DNA of 64,000 nt, from assembly GCA_900551115.1 (NCBI GenBank), contig URUY01000016.1, positions 1 to 64,000 on the forward strand. The letters are read 5' to 3'. Under the pieces are notes generated by a model. It was not told the origin of the DNA. It made no database searches and saw only the letters and a program-made list of their open reading frames with translations. The stretch is from an uncultured Lachnospiraceae bacterium. Its GTDB lineage: Bacteria > Bacillota > Clostridia > Lachnospirales > Lachnospiraceae. Positions 1 through 9,188 of this stretch are shown here, in pieces; position 1 is the first letter of the stretch; each line of letters begins with the position of its first letter. The position numbers were made by a program, and so were the translations under genes.

Positions 1-3000
1 CGTTGTGGGCATTTCCGTGGGGATACAGAGCATCATGTTTTCCGTCCTCATGCTTTTCATCATAGGCATAACCCGCCAGGGATTCCGTGGCAGTCTCCCC
101 AGTGATAAAGCCTCTTTCATCATAGGTGTAGACATACCTGCTTACCACCCACTCACATTCGTCACAGACATTTACAAGCTCTGTTATCTGATTCCTGCCG
201 TTGTAGGTGTTATACGTGCTGATGCCGTTGGGACGGTGGATTTCCGTAATCCTGTTGATGGCGTCATACTCGTAAGTAGTAGCGTTTCCATCCCTGTCGG
301 TTACTTTTACAAGGTTGTCATTTAAGTCATACTCATAGTGTACCGCCTTGCCGTCCGGGTAGGTAATGGCAGCAAGGTTTCCTGCCTCGTTATAGGTGTA
401 GGTAATGGTATCCCCACCTGCACTGTCTGCATTTTCTGCTGTCCGGCAGGTGGTGACAGATGTAACTCTCCCCAAAGCATCATAGGTGTATGTGGTATCG
501 CCGGTACTGTCGTACATGGAGACTCTTTCTCCTAAGGCGTCATAGGCGTACTGCACGGAGGGTACTGCTGTTTCTCCTGCTTCATCGGAGTAGGATTTTT
601 CCACCAGACTATTTAACTTATTGTAATCATAGGTAATGGTGCTGCCGCCGTTGCCTGTATAGGAGGTAAGTCTGCCTGCCTCGTCATAGGTAAGGGTTTC
701 CTTTCGTCCTGAGGCGTCCGTAATGGAGGTCAGATTTCCCATAAGGTCATAGGTATAGGCAGTGCCGGTGCTTACGCCTTCTTCTCCTGTCACAGAGTAT
801 GACACTCTTGTCAGGTTATCCATCACGTCATAGGAGTAGTGTGCCGTAATACCTGACGGGTCCGTTACGCTTTCCATCCGGTCTTTTAAGTCATAGGCAT
901 AGCTGCTCACCAGACCGGAAGGGTCCGTGTAAGTAAGCATGTTGCCATGTGCATCATAGGTATAACACTCCGCAAGGCCCATCTTATCCGTGTAAGCAGT
1001 AAGCCGGTCTGCGGCATCATAAGTAAACCCTTCTGTCTGTCCCAAAGGGTCTGTTACACCGATCAGTCTGTCATCTTTATCGTAGGCGTAGCCATAAACA
1101 TAGCCTTTCGGATCTGTTACCGAGACTACGTTATAGTTACCGTCATAGGTATACGCCGTGGTTCTGTTTCCGGGCAGGGTGATGCTTTCTGCATTACCCA
1201 CTCTGTCATAGGTAACGGCTGCCACCCGCTCCTCCGGGTCCGTAACGGCAATCATCCTGTCTGCTTTATCATAGTCATAGAAAAAGGTATTGCCAAGCGC
1301 ATTGGTACCGGCTGTCCGGTTTCCACGCACGTCATAGGCATACGCAGTAACGCCGCCCTCTGCGTCCGTTACCTGTGTCAGGTTGTGGAGGATATCATAT
1401 TCATACAGGGTAGTCCTGCCCAGACTGTCCTCTTCTTTTATGATGTCATCCCCCACGCTGTAGGTAAAGGTCTTTTCATAGCCGAGAGGCGTAGTGATAC
1501 CGGTCAGTCTGTGTACGGCATCATAGCTGTAGGTATAGACACCGCCGTTTGGCAGGGTCATGCTTCTTACCAGACCGTCTGCTCCTGTTTCATAGGCAGT
1601 GACTGCCCCCAGAGCATCGGTTACACCTGTTACTACATCATGGCTGTCATAGGCATAGTGTTCTTCTGCGCCCTGCGGGGTCGTCTTTTTTATCAGGCGG
1701 TACAGGTTGTCATAGGTATAATCTGTGGTTTCTCCCATGCCGTCTGTTACAGCAGTAAGATTGCCTGCCCCGTCATAACCGTAATGTTCCGTAATGCCTT
1801 CGGGGGTGGTAACGGATAACAGATTGTCCCTGTTATCGTAGGTATACAGGGTTTTCCCGCCGTTTCCGTCCGTATAGGACAGCAGGCGGCTTAAGGCATC
1901 ATACGCATAATAAGTGTCTGTGCCGTTACCGTCTACAGTCGAAACCAGACAGCCGTCTTTGTCATAAGCATAGGCTGTCTCTGCTCCTTCTGCATCTACT
2001 TTTTTTACCGGGCGGTTTAACCCGTCATAGGCATAAGCGGTAACTGCCTCTCCGGGTTTTACGGTCTGAATCAGGTTACCGGTCCCATCATATGCATAGG
2101 TAGTCTCATTTCCTGCCGCATCCGTGACGGATACCGGTCTGTCCAGAGCATCATAGGTATAGACGGTTTCTGCGCCGTCTGCCTCCGTGATTTTCACAAG
2201 CCGTCCAAAGGCATCATATTCATAAGCAATGCTTCGTCCCAGCGCATCAGTAGTTTTTATCAGATTTCCTGCCCTGTCGTAGGTATAGCTCTCTTCATTT
2301 CCTGTGCTGTCCGCGCGCTTTATGAGCCGTCCCATTTCGTCATAGGTGCAGGTGGTTACAACGCCGTACCTGTCTGTTCTGTTTAAAAGTTCTCCTGTTC
2401 CCAGATAAGTATAGGTTTCTTTTTCTCCGTTTGGATAAATGTCTGTAAGCAGTCTGCCTTCTGCATCATAGGTGTAGGTATGGCTGTTTCCTAATGCATC
2501 CGTCATGACACTCATGCGGTCTTCTGCATCATAGGTATATTCCATAACCGTACCTGCCCCGTCTGTTATGTGGGTAAGACGGCCTAACGCATCATAAGTG
2601 TAGGCAGTCTCCCTGTATGCCTCTTCCTCACAGAGCCCTTCCGTCAGCTTTACAAGCTCTCCGATAGCATCATAGGTATAAGCAGTTTTCCTGCCTTGTG
2701 GTGTAATAGCGGTAAGAAGTCTGCCTTCTTTATCGTAGCTATAAGAGGTCACGCCGCCTTCTGCATCCGTCACTGTTATAAGTCTGTCTGCACTATCATA
2801 AGCATAAGCAGTTGCACTTCCCCTTTCATCGGTAAACGAAATAAGGTTTCCTGCCCCGTCATAGATATAACCGGTTACGCCGCCCAAGGGGTCTTTTGTC
2901 TGAACGAGCCTTCCAAGGGCATCATAAGCATAGCTGTAAGACCTTCCTTCTCCTTCTGTCAGAGAAATAAGGTTTCCGCAGGCGTCATAGGACAGCCTTG

Positions 3001-6000
3001 TCACAGTGCCCAGCTTATCTGTCACAGCTGTCATCTGCCCCAGCCTATCATAGGTATAGGAAACTGTGCTGCCGTCTGCATAAGTAATTTTTTCCACTCT
3101 GCCGCAGGCGTCATTTTCATAAAGGGTCACGTTCCCCCTCTCATCTGTTTCTGAAAGCAGGCTTCCGGTTACCTTGTCATAGGAATAGCTTCTCTCATAG
3201 CCTCTTCTGTCTGTAACCGTAAGGACTCGGTCCGCCCCGTCATAGATATAAAGAGTGGTTTTTAAAAGCGCATCGGTTACAGATACCGGGCGGTTCATGG
3301 CATCATAGGTATAGGAGATTACGTTTCCTTCCGCATCAGTTTCTGTCAGTTTGTTGCCGTTTTTATCATAGATATAGGAAAGAGTGTTGCCTAAGGGGTC
3401 TGTTCCTTTTAACATCCGGTTTAGCTTGTCATAGATAAAGGTGCTTGTTTCCCCTTCCCTGTCGGTGATGGCAATTACGTTGCCTGCTCCGTCAAATTCA
3501 TAAAGGGTAGCATTGCCCGCTCCGTCTGTTTCTTTTATGCATCTGCCTTTTGCATCATAGGTTTTTTCTGTGGTACTTCCTTCAGGGTCTGTGGCTGTCA
3601 GTTCTCTGCCGCAGGCATCATAGCTATAGTGCCAGGTGTTTCCTTCGGCATCGGTTTTTTCTGTTACACAAGCTCCTTCATAGGTATAAACGGTCACAGC
3701 GCCGTTTCCGTCCGTCATGGAAATCAGACGGTTTTCCGCATCATAGGCATAGGAAACCATATTGCCTTCCGCATCGGTCAGGGCAATAAGACGGTTCTTT
3801 TCATCATAACCATAACGGGTTACAGCACCGTCATAGTCTGTGAAGGTTTCTATCTGTCCTGCCGGAGTGTAGGTATAGCTTCTTTTTGTCCCGTCCTGTC
3901 TTGCTTCCTCCAGCATATGCCCGCCTGCGTCATAGGTATAGGCAGTGGACGTACCCAGTCTGTCTGTCAGAGAAGACAGGTATCCCGCTTCATTGTAGAT
4001 ACGGCTTTCTGCGGTGCCGTCCGGGTATTCGATTTTTGTGGTCCGGTATGCGCTGTCATAGTAATAAACGGTTACATTGCCTAAGGCATCGGTAGCCGTG
4101 GTCGCACCTTCCCCATAGGAGAGCGTTACCACACCGCCTTCTGCATCGATCTGTTTGATAACGCGCCCCTGTCCGTCATAGATGTTTGTTATAACAGTGT
4201 GTCCGTTTTCATCCTGCCAGCCTGTCATCCGGTGGGCTTCGTCATAGGAAAATGCACGGGTATCTCCCGCTTCATCTGTGACTACGGACAGGTTCCCTGC
4301 CCCGTCATAAGTGTAGGTAATTTGTTTTCCGTCCGGCAGGGTAATGGCAGCAATACGGTTTTCCTTATCCGTCGTGATGCCTATGGTTTTGCCCGAAGGT
4401 GAGGTTATGGCACTGAGGCGGTAGTCCAAATCATAGGAAAGAACGGTTCTGTTTCCGCAGATATCCTCTATGGCAGTAAGCAGACCATAGGCGTTAAAGA
4501 GGTGTTTTTCATTTGTATTCCTGTCAAAAACAGTATAGCCTTCCCCGTCCTGTGTAAGGGTATAGTCACAGCCTGCCGGTGCAAGGTAACCGTCTCCGTT
4601 TTTTGCAAAGGTAATGATACTTCCGGTGCCGGTTCGCCACAAAACAGAGCCGTCTGCAAGTTCTCCCAGTCTTTCATCATAGGGTGTACTCCAGCCGTAC
4701 CCGAACATGCCGCTAAACGCAGCGCCTTTTGCATTGTACTGTCTGGTAAAGGTAAAATCCCCTCCGATATCGATCATGGAAGCATCCGTCTGTTCCATGT
4801 AAAAGTTACCGGTATTTAAATTTATGGGCTCAAAAGCGAACTCGCAGTTTTCTGCCCTGCCTAAAAGCAGACCGTCTATCATTGCTTTATAATAATCCGA
4901 CAATTCCCCTGCACTGTAGGGTGCGGTATTCTGCGGATTTCTGATAAAGAGGCGGTTCCCTTCTTTTGTCAGGGCGTCCTGCATCTGCATGTCCGCCATG
5001 ATGATATTGACATCCACACCGTAATGATTGGCTATCCGGGGAATCAGGTCAAAGGCGCCTTCTTCGTAGATAAGGAAGGGTTCTGACTGGACTTTGTTTC
5101 CTATTTCTCCCAAAAAAGAAGCTTCTGCAGTCACGTAATAGACCTGTCCGGGAATCAGGTTCGTAAATAGTTCACTCTGCCAGTTGGAGAGTCTTCTGTT
5201 ATAGGCAAGCGCTGTTGGAAAGCTTTCCGCATAAGCTGCTGTGTCCGGATATTGTAAGCTTGTCTGTGCCTCTGTCTCTCCCGTAGTGCCGTTTACAAGG
5301 CTGTAGGTTACCATACTTCCGGGCTTTGCCAGTCCGTGAGCCGCTACGCCTATGGTATTGGTGGATTTATCACCGTTTCTCTCTACTACCGGGTAGATGT
5401 CTATGGTGGTATCAAAAAGGGTAAGGGAAGCAAGGTCTGTGGGTTCTCCGGTCCAGGAAAGAACCAGCTTGGGCGCATATCTTGCAGAGGCATTGTTATA
5501 AAATACCTCGCACTGCATTTTTACACCGTCTGCTGCCGCTTCTTCATTAGGAGCTTCCGTCATAGCCTTCAGCACAAGGCCATGATTTTCTGCCGTGCCG
5601 TTTATCCATGCACTTACTTCACCTGTCACATCAAAGGCAAGGGCTTCTCCCCTTTGTGTGCTTGCCATTTGGGAATCTAAAAAGCAGTGGGTATAGGCAA
5701 GCTGGTTATTCCAGGTAAGGCTTGCTGCTTCCCACGGTTCTTCTACTCCAAAAATACCAAACTCACTGTTTCCCCTGCTCCACCGGGTTTTCTGGGTTAC
5801 AAAAAAGGTTGCCTGCGTGATTTCTGCTTCTGCGCCCAATGCCGCAAAGTCATAGTCAATTGCAAAGTAGGAACGGCAGTTTTCATGCCTGCTTCCAAAG
5901 CCTGACAGGTTTCCTGAGGTAACGCCGTCATCATACCCCACGTAAGGGTACTGATTGTCTCCGATAACAGTATTCGGGCTTCCTTCTTCTGCACAGGCGA

Positions 6001-7171
6001 TACGGATAGCGCTTCCTGTCACTTCTATCGCCGTAGGGTCAATACGCACAGGGTAAGCGCGTTCTGCGTCAGCAAGCCATGCTTCATTGGCTGTGACGGT
6101 TACAAGATATAGTCCGTTTTCTTCTGACAGGGAAAGCTTTAAGCCAAAGCTTATTTCTCCGTTTGCGTCTTCCATTTCCGGCGCTTCTAATACAAACACG
6201 GCTGCTGTTTCGGGGTCTGTACCTGCTTCATGCAGGTACAGGGTGTTGTTTATAAGGGCTGCTTCTAACCCATAGGCATCAATATAACCTGAGAAGCTGT
6301 TTTTTTCTCCTCTTTTCAGCAGAATGATATCTTCTTTTACGCTGTTTCCAAGAACGGTATACTGATAGTCCACATCAGGAAATACATTGCTGTAACGGAT
6401 GGCGTTTTCTTTTACCAGACTTTCGGCATAATTTCCTTCTGCCGGATACATGGTAAGCAGATAATCTCCGCTTAAAATGGTGATGCCGTTTCCTTCTGCT
6501 GCTTCCGCTTCGTCACCTTCTGCCTCTTCTATCGAGTTGGTAAAGCCGGGCGCTTTCAGAGTTTCCGGCAGATATACGGTATAGTCATTGGCACGGTTTA
6601 TGTAGCTTGTCTGCTGTTCTCCCCACATACTATAGGCAGAAACAGGATTTTCTATCAGGGTGTTGTCTACAGACCTTAAGCTGCCCTCTTCATCTAAGTA
6701 GGTAGCACTGTCATTTCCCACAACAGTGATATACCTGTTTTCTTCTACATGGTAGGTTCTGCTGTAAGCATCATAGGATACCAGTTCGCCGTAATTTTCC
6801 TGCTCCGGTTCTGCATGGAAGGGTTCCGGCTCCCTGCGTTCTCCTGCTGTGGGAGCATCGCCGTCTGATACGGTGGCGTCTCCTGCGGATACACTGTCGC
6901 CGTCCGATACGCTGTCACCGTCTGATACGCTGACCTCTCCGTCCAAGATGCTGTCGCCTCCTGATACACTGCCACCGCCGTCCGAGTTGCTGTCGCCTCC
7001 TGATACACTGCCGCCACCGTCCGAGTTGCTGCCGCTGCCTGATACAATATCACTTCCTGACAGGCTTGTTTCCACAGCTTTTACCATGGTACTGTCTGTC
7101 ATCAAAACAAGCAGCACTAACAGTGCTGCCGTAAGTCGTCTGCATAAGCTTATTTTTCTTTGGTTTTTCAT
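1..7171 (-). CDS. Giant secreted RHS/YD-repeat protein (C-terminus beyond window)
   Basis: One open frame runs from an ATG at 7171, preceded by GGGGGAG, to the window edge: about 2,390 residues with no stop. In order: signal peptide (about 1-32, basic then Leu-rich, ending VKA); low-complexity Ser/Gly/Asp linker (about 36-105); a DNRLRE-like beta region (about 380-570, with WNNQ and FDVTGEV-type strands); a LysM-like stretch (about 705-745); an RHS entry segment (NLNTGNFY, FTFTRQYNAK, about 780-815); then from about residue 900 roughly 65-70 tandem YD repeats of about 21 residues (YDAAGRLT type). This is the architecture of secreted Gram-positive wall or polymorphic-toxin RHS proteins, which fold into a shell round a variable C-terminal domain. 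That domain is outside the window, so toxin, adhesin or wall role cannot be decided. Identity as RHS/YD is certain; function is inference. Confidence 0.95.
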   Translation of the reverse strand, partial: MKNQRKISLCRRLTAALLVLLVLMTDSTMVKAVETSLSGSDIVSGSGSNSDGGGSVSGGDSNSDGGGSVSGGDSILDGEVSVSDGDSVSDGDSVSAGDATVSDGDAPTAGERREPEPFHAEPEQENYGELVSYDAYSRTYHVEENRYITVVGNDSATYLDEEGSLRSVDNTLIENPVSAYSMWGEQQTSYINRANDYTVYLPETLKAPGFTNSIEEAEGDEAEAAEGNGITILSGDYLLTMYPAEGNYAESLVKENAIRYSNVFPDVDYQYTVLGNSVKEDIILLKRGEKNSFSGYIDAYGLEAALINNTLYLHEAGTDPETAAVFVLEAPEMEDANGEISFGLKLSLSEENGLYLVTVTANEAWLADAERAYPVRIDPTAIEVTGSAIRIACAEEGSPNTVIGDNQYPYVGYDDGVTSGNLSGFGSRHENCRSYFAIDYDFAALGAEAEITQATFFVTQKTRWSRGNSEFGIFGVEEPWEAASLTWNNQLAYTHCFLDSQMASTQRGEALAFDVTGEVSAWINGTAENHGLVLKAMTEAPNEEAAADGVKMQCEVFYNNASARYAPKLVLSWTGEPTDLASLTLFDTTIDIYPVVERNGDKSTNTIGVAAHGLAKPGSMVTYSLVNGTTGETEAQTSLQYPDTAAYAESFPTALAYNRRLSNWQSELFTNLIPGQVYYVTAEASFLGEIGNKVQSEPFLIYEEGAFDLIPRIANHYGVDVNIIMADMQMQDALTKEGNRLFIRNPQNTAPYSAGELSDYYKAMIDGLLLGRAENCEFAFEPINLNTGNFYMEQTDASMIDIGGDFTFTRQYNAKGAAFSGMFGYGWSTPYDERLGELADGSVLWRTGTGSIITFAKNGDGYLAPAGCDYTLTQDGEGYTVFDRNTNEKHLFNAYGLLTAIEDICGNRTVLSYDLDYRLSAITSPSGKTIGITTDKENRIAAITLPDGKQITYTYDGAGNLSVVTDEAGDTRAFSYDEAHRMTGWQDENGHTVITNIYDGQGRVIKQIDAEGGVVTLSYGEGATTATDALGNVTVYYYDSAYRTTKIEYPDGTAESRIYNEAGYLSSLTDRLGTSTAYTYDAGGHMLEEARQDGTKRSYTYTPAGQIETFTDYDGAVTRYGYDEKNRLIALTDAEGNMVSYAYDAENRLISMTDGNGAVTVYTYEGACVTEKTDAEGNTWHYSYDACGRELTATDPEGSTTEKTYDAKGRCIKETDGAGNATLYEFDGAGNVIAITDREGETSTFIYDKLNRMLKGTDPLGNTLSYIYDKNGNKLTETDAEGNVISYTYDAMNRPVSVTDALLKTTLYIYDGADRVLTVTDRRGYERSYSYDKVTGSLLSETDERGNVTLYENDACGRVEKITYADGSTVSYTYDRLGQMTAVTDKLGTVTRLSYDACGNLISLTEGEGRSYSYAYDALGRLVQTKDPLGGVTGYIYDGAGNLISFTDERGSATAYAYDSADRLITVTDAEGGVTSYSYDKEGRLLTAITPQGRKTAYTYDAIGELVKLTEGLCEEEAYRETAYTYDALGRLTHITDGAGTVMEYTYDAEDRMSVMTDALGNSHTYTYDAEGRLLTDIYPNGEKETYTYLGTGELLNRTDRYGVVTTCTYDEMGRLIKRADSTGNEESYTYDRAGNLIKTTDALGRSIAYEYDAFGRLVKITEADGAETVYTYDALDRPVSVTDAAGNETTYAYDGTGNLIQTVKPGEAVTAYAYDGLNRPVKKVDAEGAETAYAYDKDGCLVSTVDGNGTDTYYAYDALSRLLSYTDGNGGKTLYTYDNRDNLLSVTTPEGITEHYGYDGAGNLTAVTDGMGETTDYTYDNLYRLIKKTTPQGAEEHYAYDSHDVVTGVTDALGAVTAYETGADGLVRSMTLPNGGVYTYSYDAVHRLTGITTPLGYEKTFTYSVGDDIIKEEDSLGRTTLYEYDILHNLTQVTDAEGGVTAYAYDVRGNRTAGTNALGNTFFYDYDKADRMIAVTDPEERVAAVTYDRVGNAESITLPGNRTTAYTYDGNYNVVSVTDPKGYVYGYAYDKDDRLIGVTDPLGQTEGFTYDAADRLTAYTDKMGLAECYTYDAHGNMLTYTDPSGLVSSYAYDLKDRMESVTDPSGITAHYSYDVMDNLTRVSYSVTGEEGVSTGTAYTYDLMGNLTSITDASGRKETLTYDEAGRLTSYTGNGGSTITYDYNKLNSLVEKSYSDEAGETAVPSVQYAYDALGERVSMYDSTGDTTYTYDALGRVTSVTTCRTAENADSAGGDTITYTYNEAGNLAAITYPDGKAVHYEYDLNDNLVKVTDRDGNATTYEYDAINRITEIHRPNGISTYNTYNGRNQITELVNVCDECEWVVSRYVYTYDERGFITGETATESLAGYAYDEKHEDGKHDALYPHGNAHN
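6862..7062 (-). repeat. In-frame Ser/Gly/Asp repeat in the RHS gene
   Basis: Short tandem units built on GATAC and CCGTCCGA words encode a flexible SDGDSVSDG-like linker just after the signal peptide. A unit of about 39 bases (6951-7027 region) appears twice nearly identically. Such a tract is prone to slippage and length change between strains and probably spaces the folded part from the cell surface. Confidence 0.8.
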
Positions 7172-7285
7172 TTTGTTCTCCCCCTAAAAATATTCCGGTT
7201 TTCTCCTTTTTACAATTCCTGCAATTTTTCTTTTTTTATTTCTTTATTATGCTACCACTGCATTGTAGTAGTGTAACATGGTACT

Positions 7286-7314
7286 ACAATAACATCTTCA
7301 TACAATAATGTCAA
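7286..7314 (-). promoter_or_regulatory. Promoter of the RHS gene with overlapping dyad
   Basis: On the minus strand TTGACA (7314-7309), a 17-base spacer and TATTGT (7291-7286) form a sigma-A type promoter about 115 bases upstream of the start codon. The -10 overlaps one arm of an inverted repeat, TACTACAAT (7282-7290) with ATTGTAGTA (7262-7270). The arms resemble TACTACA/TGTAGTA operators of BlaI/MecI-type repressors; the repressor is not identified here. Confidence 0.6.
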
Positions 7315-7371
7315 CCGTATTTTAAAGGGAGGATTTCCTGTTACAGCAAATTGCATTGCAATTTCTATAAA

Positions 7372-7412
7372 GCAAAAAGAAAACAGGCAGTGTCAACCTC
7401 ACTCTGCCTGTT
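7372..7412 (-). terminator. Rho-independent terminator after the GT-C pair
   Basis: AACAGGCAG (7382-7390) pairs with CTGCCTGTT (7404-7412) as a 9-bp stem with a 13-base loop, followed on the minus strand by TTCTTTTT. It overlaps the stop codon of the upstream glycosyltransferase-like gene and separates that transcript from the RHS gene. Confidence 0.8.
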
Positions 7413-9177
7413 CATATAAACAAATCCGGTCACCATATACGCTTTCTCTGACAAGCTCCTCCGTCATTCGATAGCCATACCGGTTCTCTAAATATTCTTT
7501 TATCGGTTTTGAGCAAAGCCCGCCTTTTACCAATACTACCACCGGCTCTCCCGCATCAAGCACCTCATCTGCCGTCCGCTCTAAAAGTTCAGCCGGCGTT
7601 ACTAAAAGCGTCCTTTCGTATTTTGTAAACTCTATCAGATTTTCATAATAGCCGGAGCCCTCGTAGACGCAGATGCAAGGATACTCTCCATACTTTTCCG
7701 CCATACTTTCCTGCAGCTGATACCCCCGATAGAGATATTCCCCGTCATAGGAAAAAAGCAGGATAAAAAAGCCTGCAGCCACAGCCATCATACCGGCAAA
7801 CGGCATTTTCAGATGTACGAGGGCTGCAACCAAAAGCAATGCGGCAAAAGGAAAAACTGCCATAATATACCGGTCTACCAAGTAAGGGGACAGCTTTGCT
7901 GCCAGCAAAAAATAACCGATAACGGGCACAATGAGTATGGCTTTCACCCATCCGTCCGATGCTGCAGCTGCAGCCGCAATGTCTCCGGTACTTTCCGGCA
8001 CTTTTGCATGCTCCGTTTTTTTCTCTGCCGCCTTAACAGTCCCGGATTTTTTCTTTTTCATAAAACGGAAAATCCACGTTACCGCAGCCACCCCTAAAAT
8101 AAGCAGAATACCTGTCATACCGCCAAGCACACGTTCTGTCAATATTTTTCCAAAACCAAGCAGCCGTTCTCCATATTCGGCAAATCCGCTGCCCAGCTTC
8201 TCTAACGCCTCCACGCCTCTGCTGCTTCGGAATACGTCACTGACTGCAAAAGGAAAACACACAAGCCCTAAAGCAGCAGCCGTTACCATAGACAGCACAT
8301 ATTTTTTTAAATCTGCAAATCTTTTGCGGTGCAAAAGCCCTGCCGCCATTACTGCTGCCAGTATCAACATATAAAAGAGGAAAAAATACTGCGTCCAAAA
8401 GCCCAGTACCGTCACAAGCACCAGCGCCTTATTGTGTGCAAAATCCCCGCTCTTCCATTTTTTAAGATGTATATAGAGGGCTGCCACACAAAAAAATGTC
8501 AGTACGCCATACATCCGAATCAAAAGCTGGGTTGCCACCGCCCCCGAGGACATTCCGTACAGCAGTGCCGCCGCAATCCCATACTTTTTATCCTGCCACA
8601 GCAGATTGCCGATTTTCATAAGCAGCACACAGGCGCCAAGTATTGCCGCTAAATTAATAAGACCTCCCATAAAAGGAGCAATCTGTCCCTTAAAAACAGA
8701 AGAAACGGTATGCAGAAGCATAAAATGCAGCGGCGGGTGATTATCATCCTTCACGTTAAAATAAACGGACAGATAATTAAAATCATCCGTCCCGTCCACC
8801 GTCAGGTAGTCCGTAAACGCCTGTCTGTCAATCCACACCGGTTCCTCATAGACATCTGCCTTGTAAGTTGCCAGCTTGCTGTTCCCCTTGTTTACCGCCA
8901 CGTCCTTTACTGCCTCACAGAGATTTTGAAGGGTCTTTGTAAAACTGTTGCCGTCAATTTCTTCATGGACAAACTTCGCCAGCCTACCTACCGGCTGCGT
9001 AGGCACAATCCATGGATTATATTCTGCATTGGACAGCTCAAAGGATAAAAGCTCGTCCATATGGTAGCCCTCTTTCTGCAGCATGAAAGTACTTAGGACT
9101 CCTGCAATCAGGCACAGCGCCAAAATATTCCATTTATAAAGTTTCAGCTTCCCTATCAGCTTTTCGGATAATTTCAT
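7399..9177 (-). CDS. GT-C fold membrane glycosyltransferase (PMT/ArnT-like)
   Basis: 592 residues with about 11-13 hydrophobic segments. The first outer loop after TM1 carries an acidic pair (HMDELLSFE, D41-E42), the usual place of the catalytic Asp in GT-C enzymes that use polyprenyl-phosphate sugars; DNHPPLH (145-151) matches the NHPP motif of the family. A soluble tail of about 100 residues follows the last helix, with a poorly conserved Lys/Ala/Glu-rich cytoplasmic loop near 365-400. It probably moves a sugar from a lipid carrier to an acceptor on the outer membrane face. The next upstream gene ends 11 bases away and encodes a similar protein, so both form one transcript. Acceptor and sugar are unknown. 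Confidence 0.8.
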   Translation of the reverse strand: MKLSEKLIGKLKLYKWNILALCLIAGVLSTFMLQKEGYHMDELLSFELSNAEYNPWIVPTQPVGRLAKFVHEEIDGNSFTKTLQNLCEAVKDVAVNKGNSKLATYKADVYEEPVWIDRQAFTDYLTVDGTDDFNYLSVYFNVKDDNHPPLHFMLLHTVSSVFKGQIAPFMGGLINLAAILGACVLLMKIGNLLWQDKKYGIAAALLYGMSSGAVATQLLIRMYGVLTFFCVAALYIHLKKWKSGDFAHNKALVLVTVLGFWTQYFFLFYMLILAAVMAAGLLHRKRFADLKKYVLSMVTAAALGLVCFPFAVSDVFRSSRGVEALEKLGSGFAEYGERLLGFGKILTERVLGGMTGILLILGVAAVTWIFRFMKKKKSGTVKAAEKKTEHAKVPESTGDIAAAAAASDGWVKAILIVPVIGYFLLAAKLSPYLVDRYIMAVFPFAALLLVAALVHLKMPFAGMMAVAAGFFILLFSYDGEYLYRGYQLQESMAEKYGEYPCICVYEGSGYYENLIEFTKYERTLLVTPAELLERTADEVLDAGEPVVVLVKGGLCSKPIKEYLENRYGYRMTEELVRESVYGDRICLYEQAE

Positions 9178-9188
9178 AATCTGCCCCT

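Noticed and set aside
947..1819. Long plus-strand frames within 1-7 kb, rich in Ile, Gly and Cys
   Set aside because: They are antisense shadows of the YD-repeat gene; its repeat codons leave open frames on the other strand. No start sites or domains.
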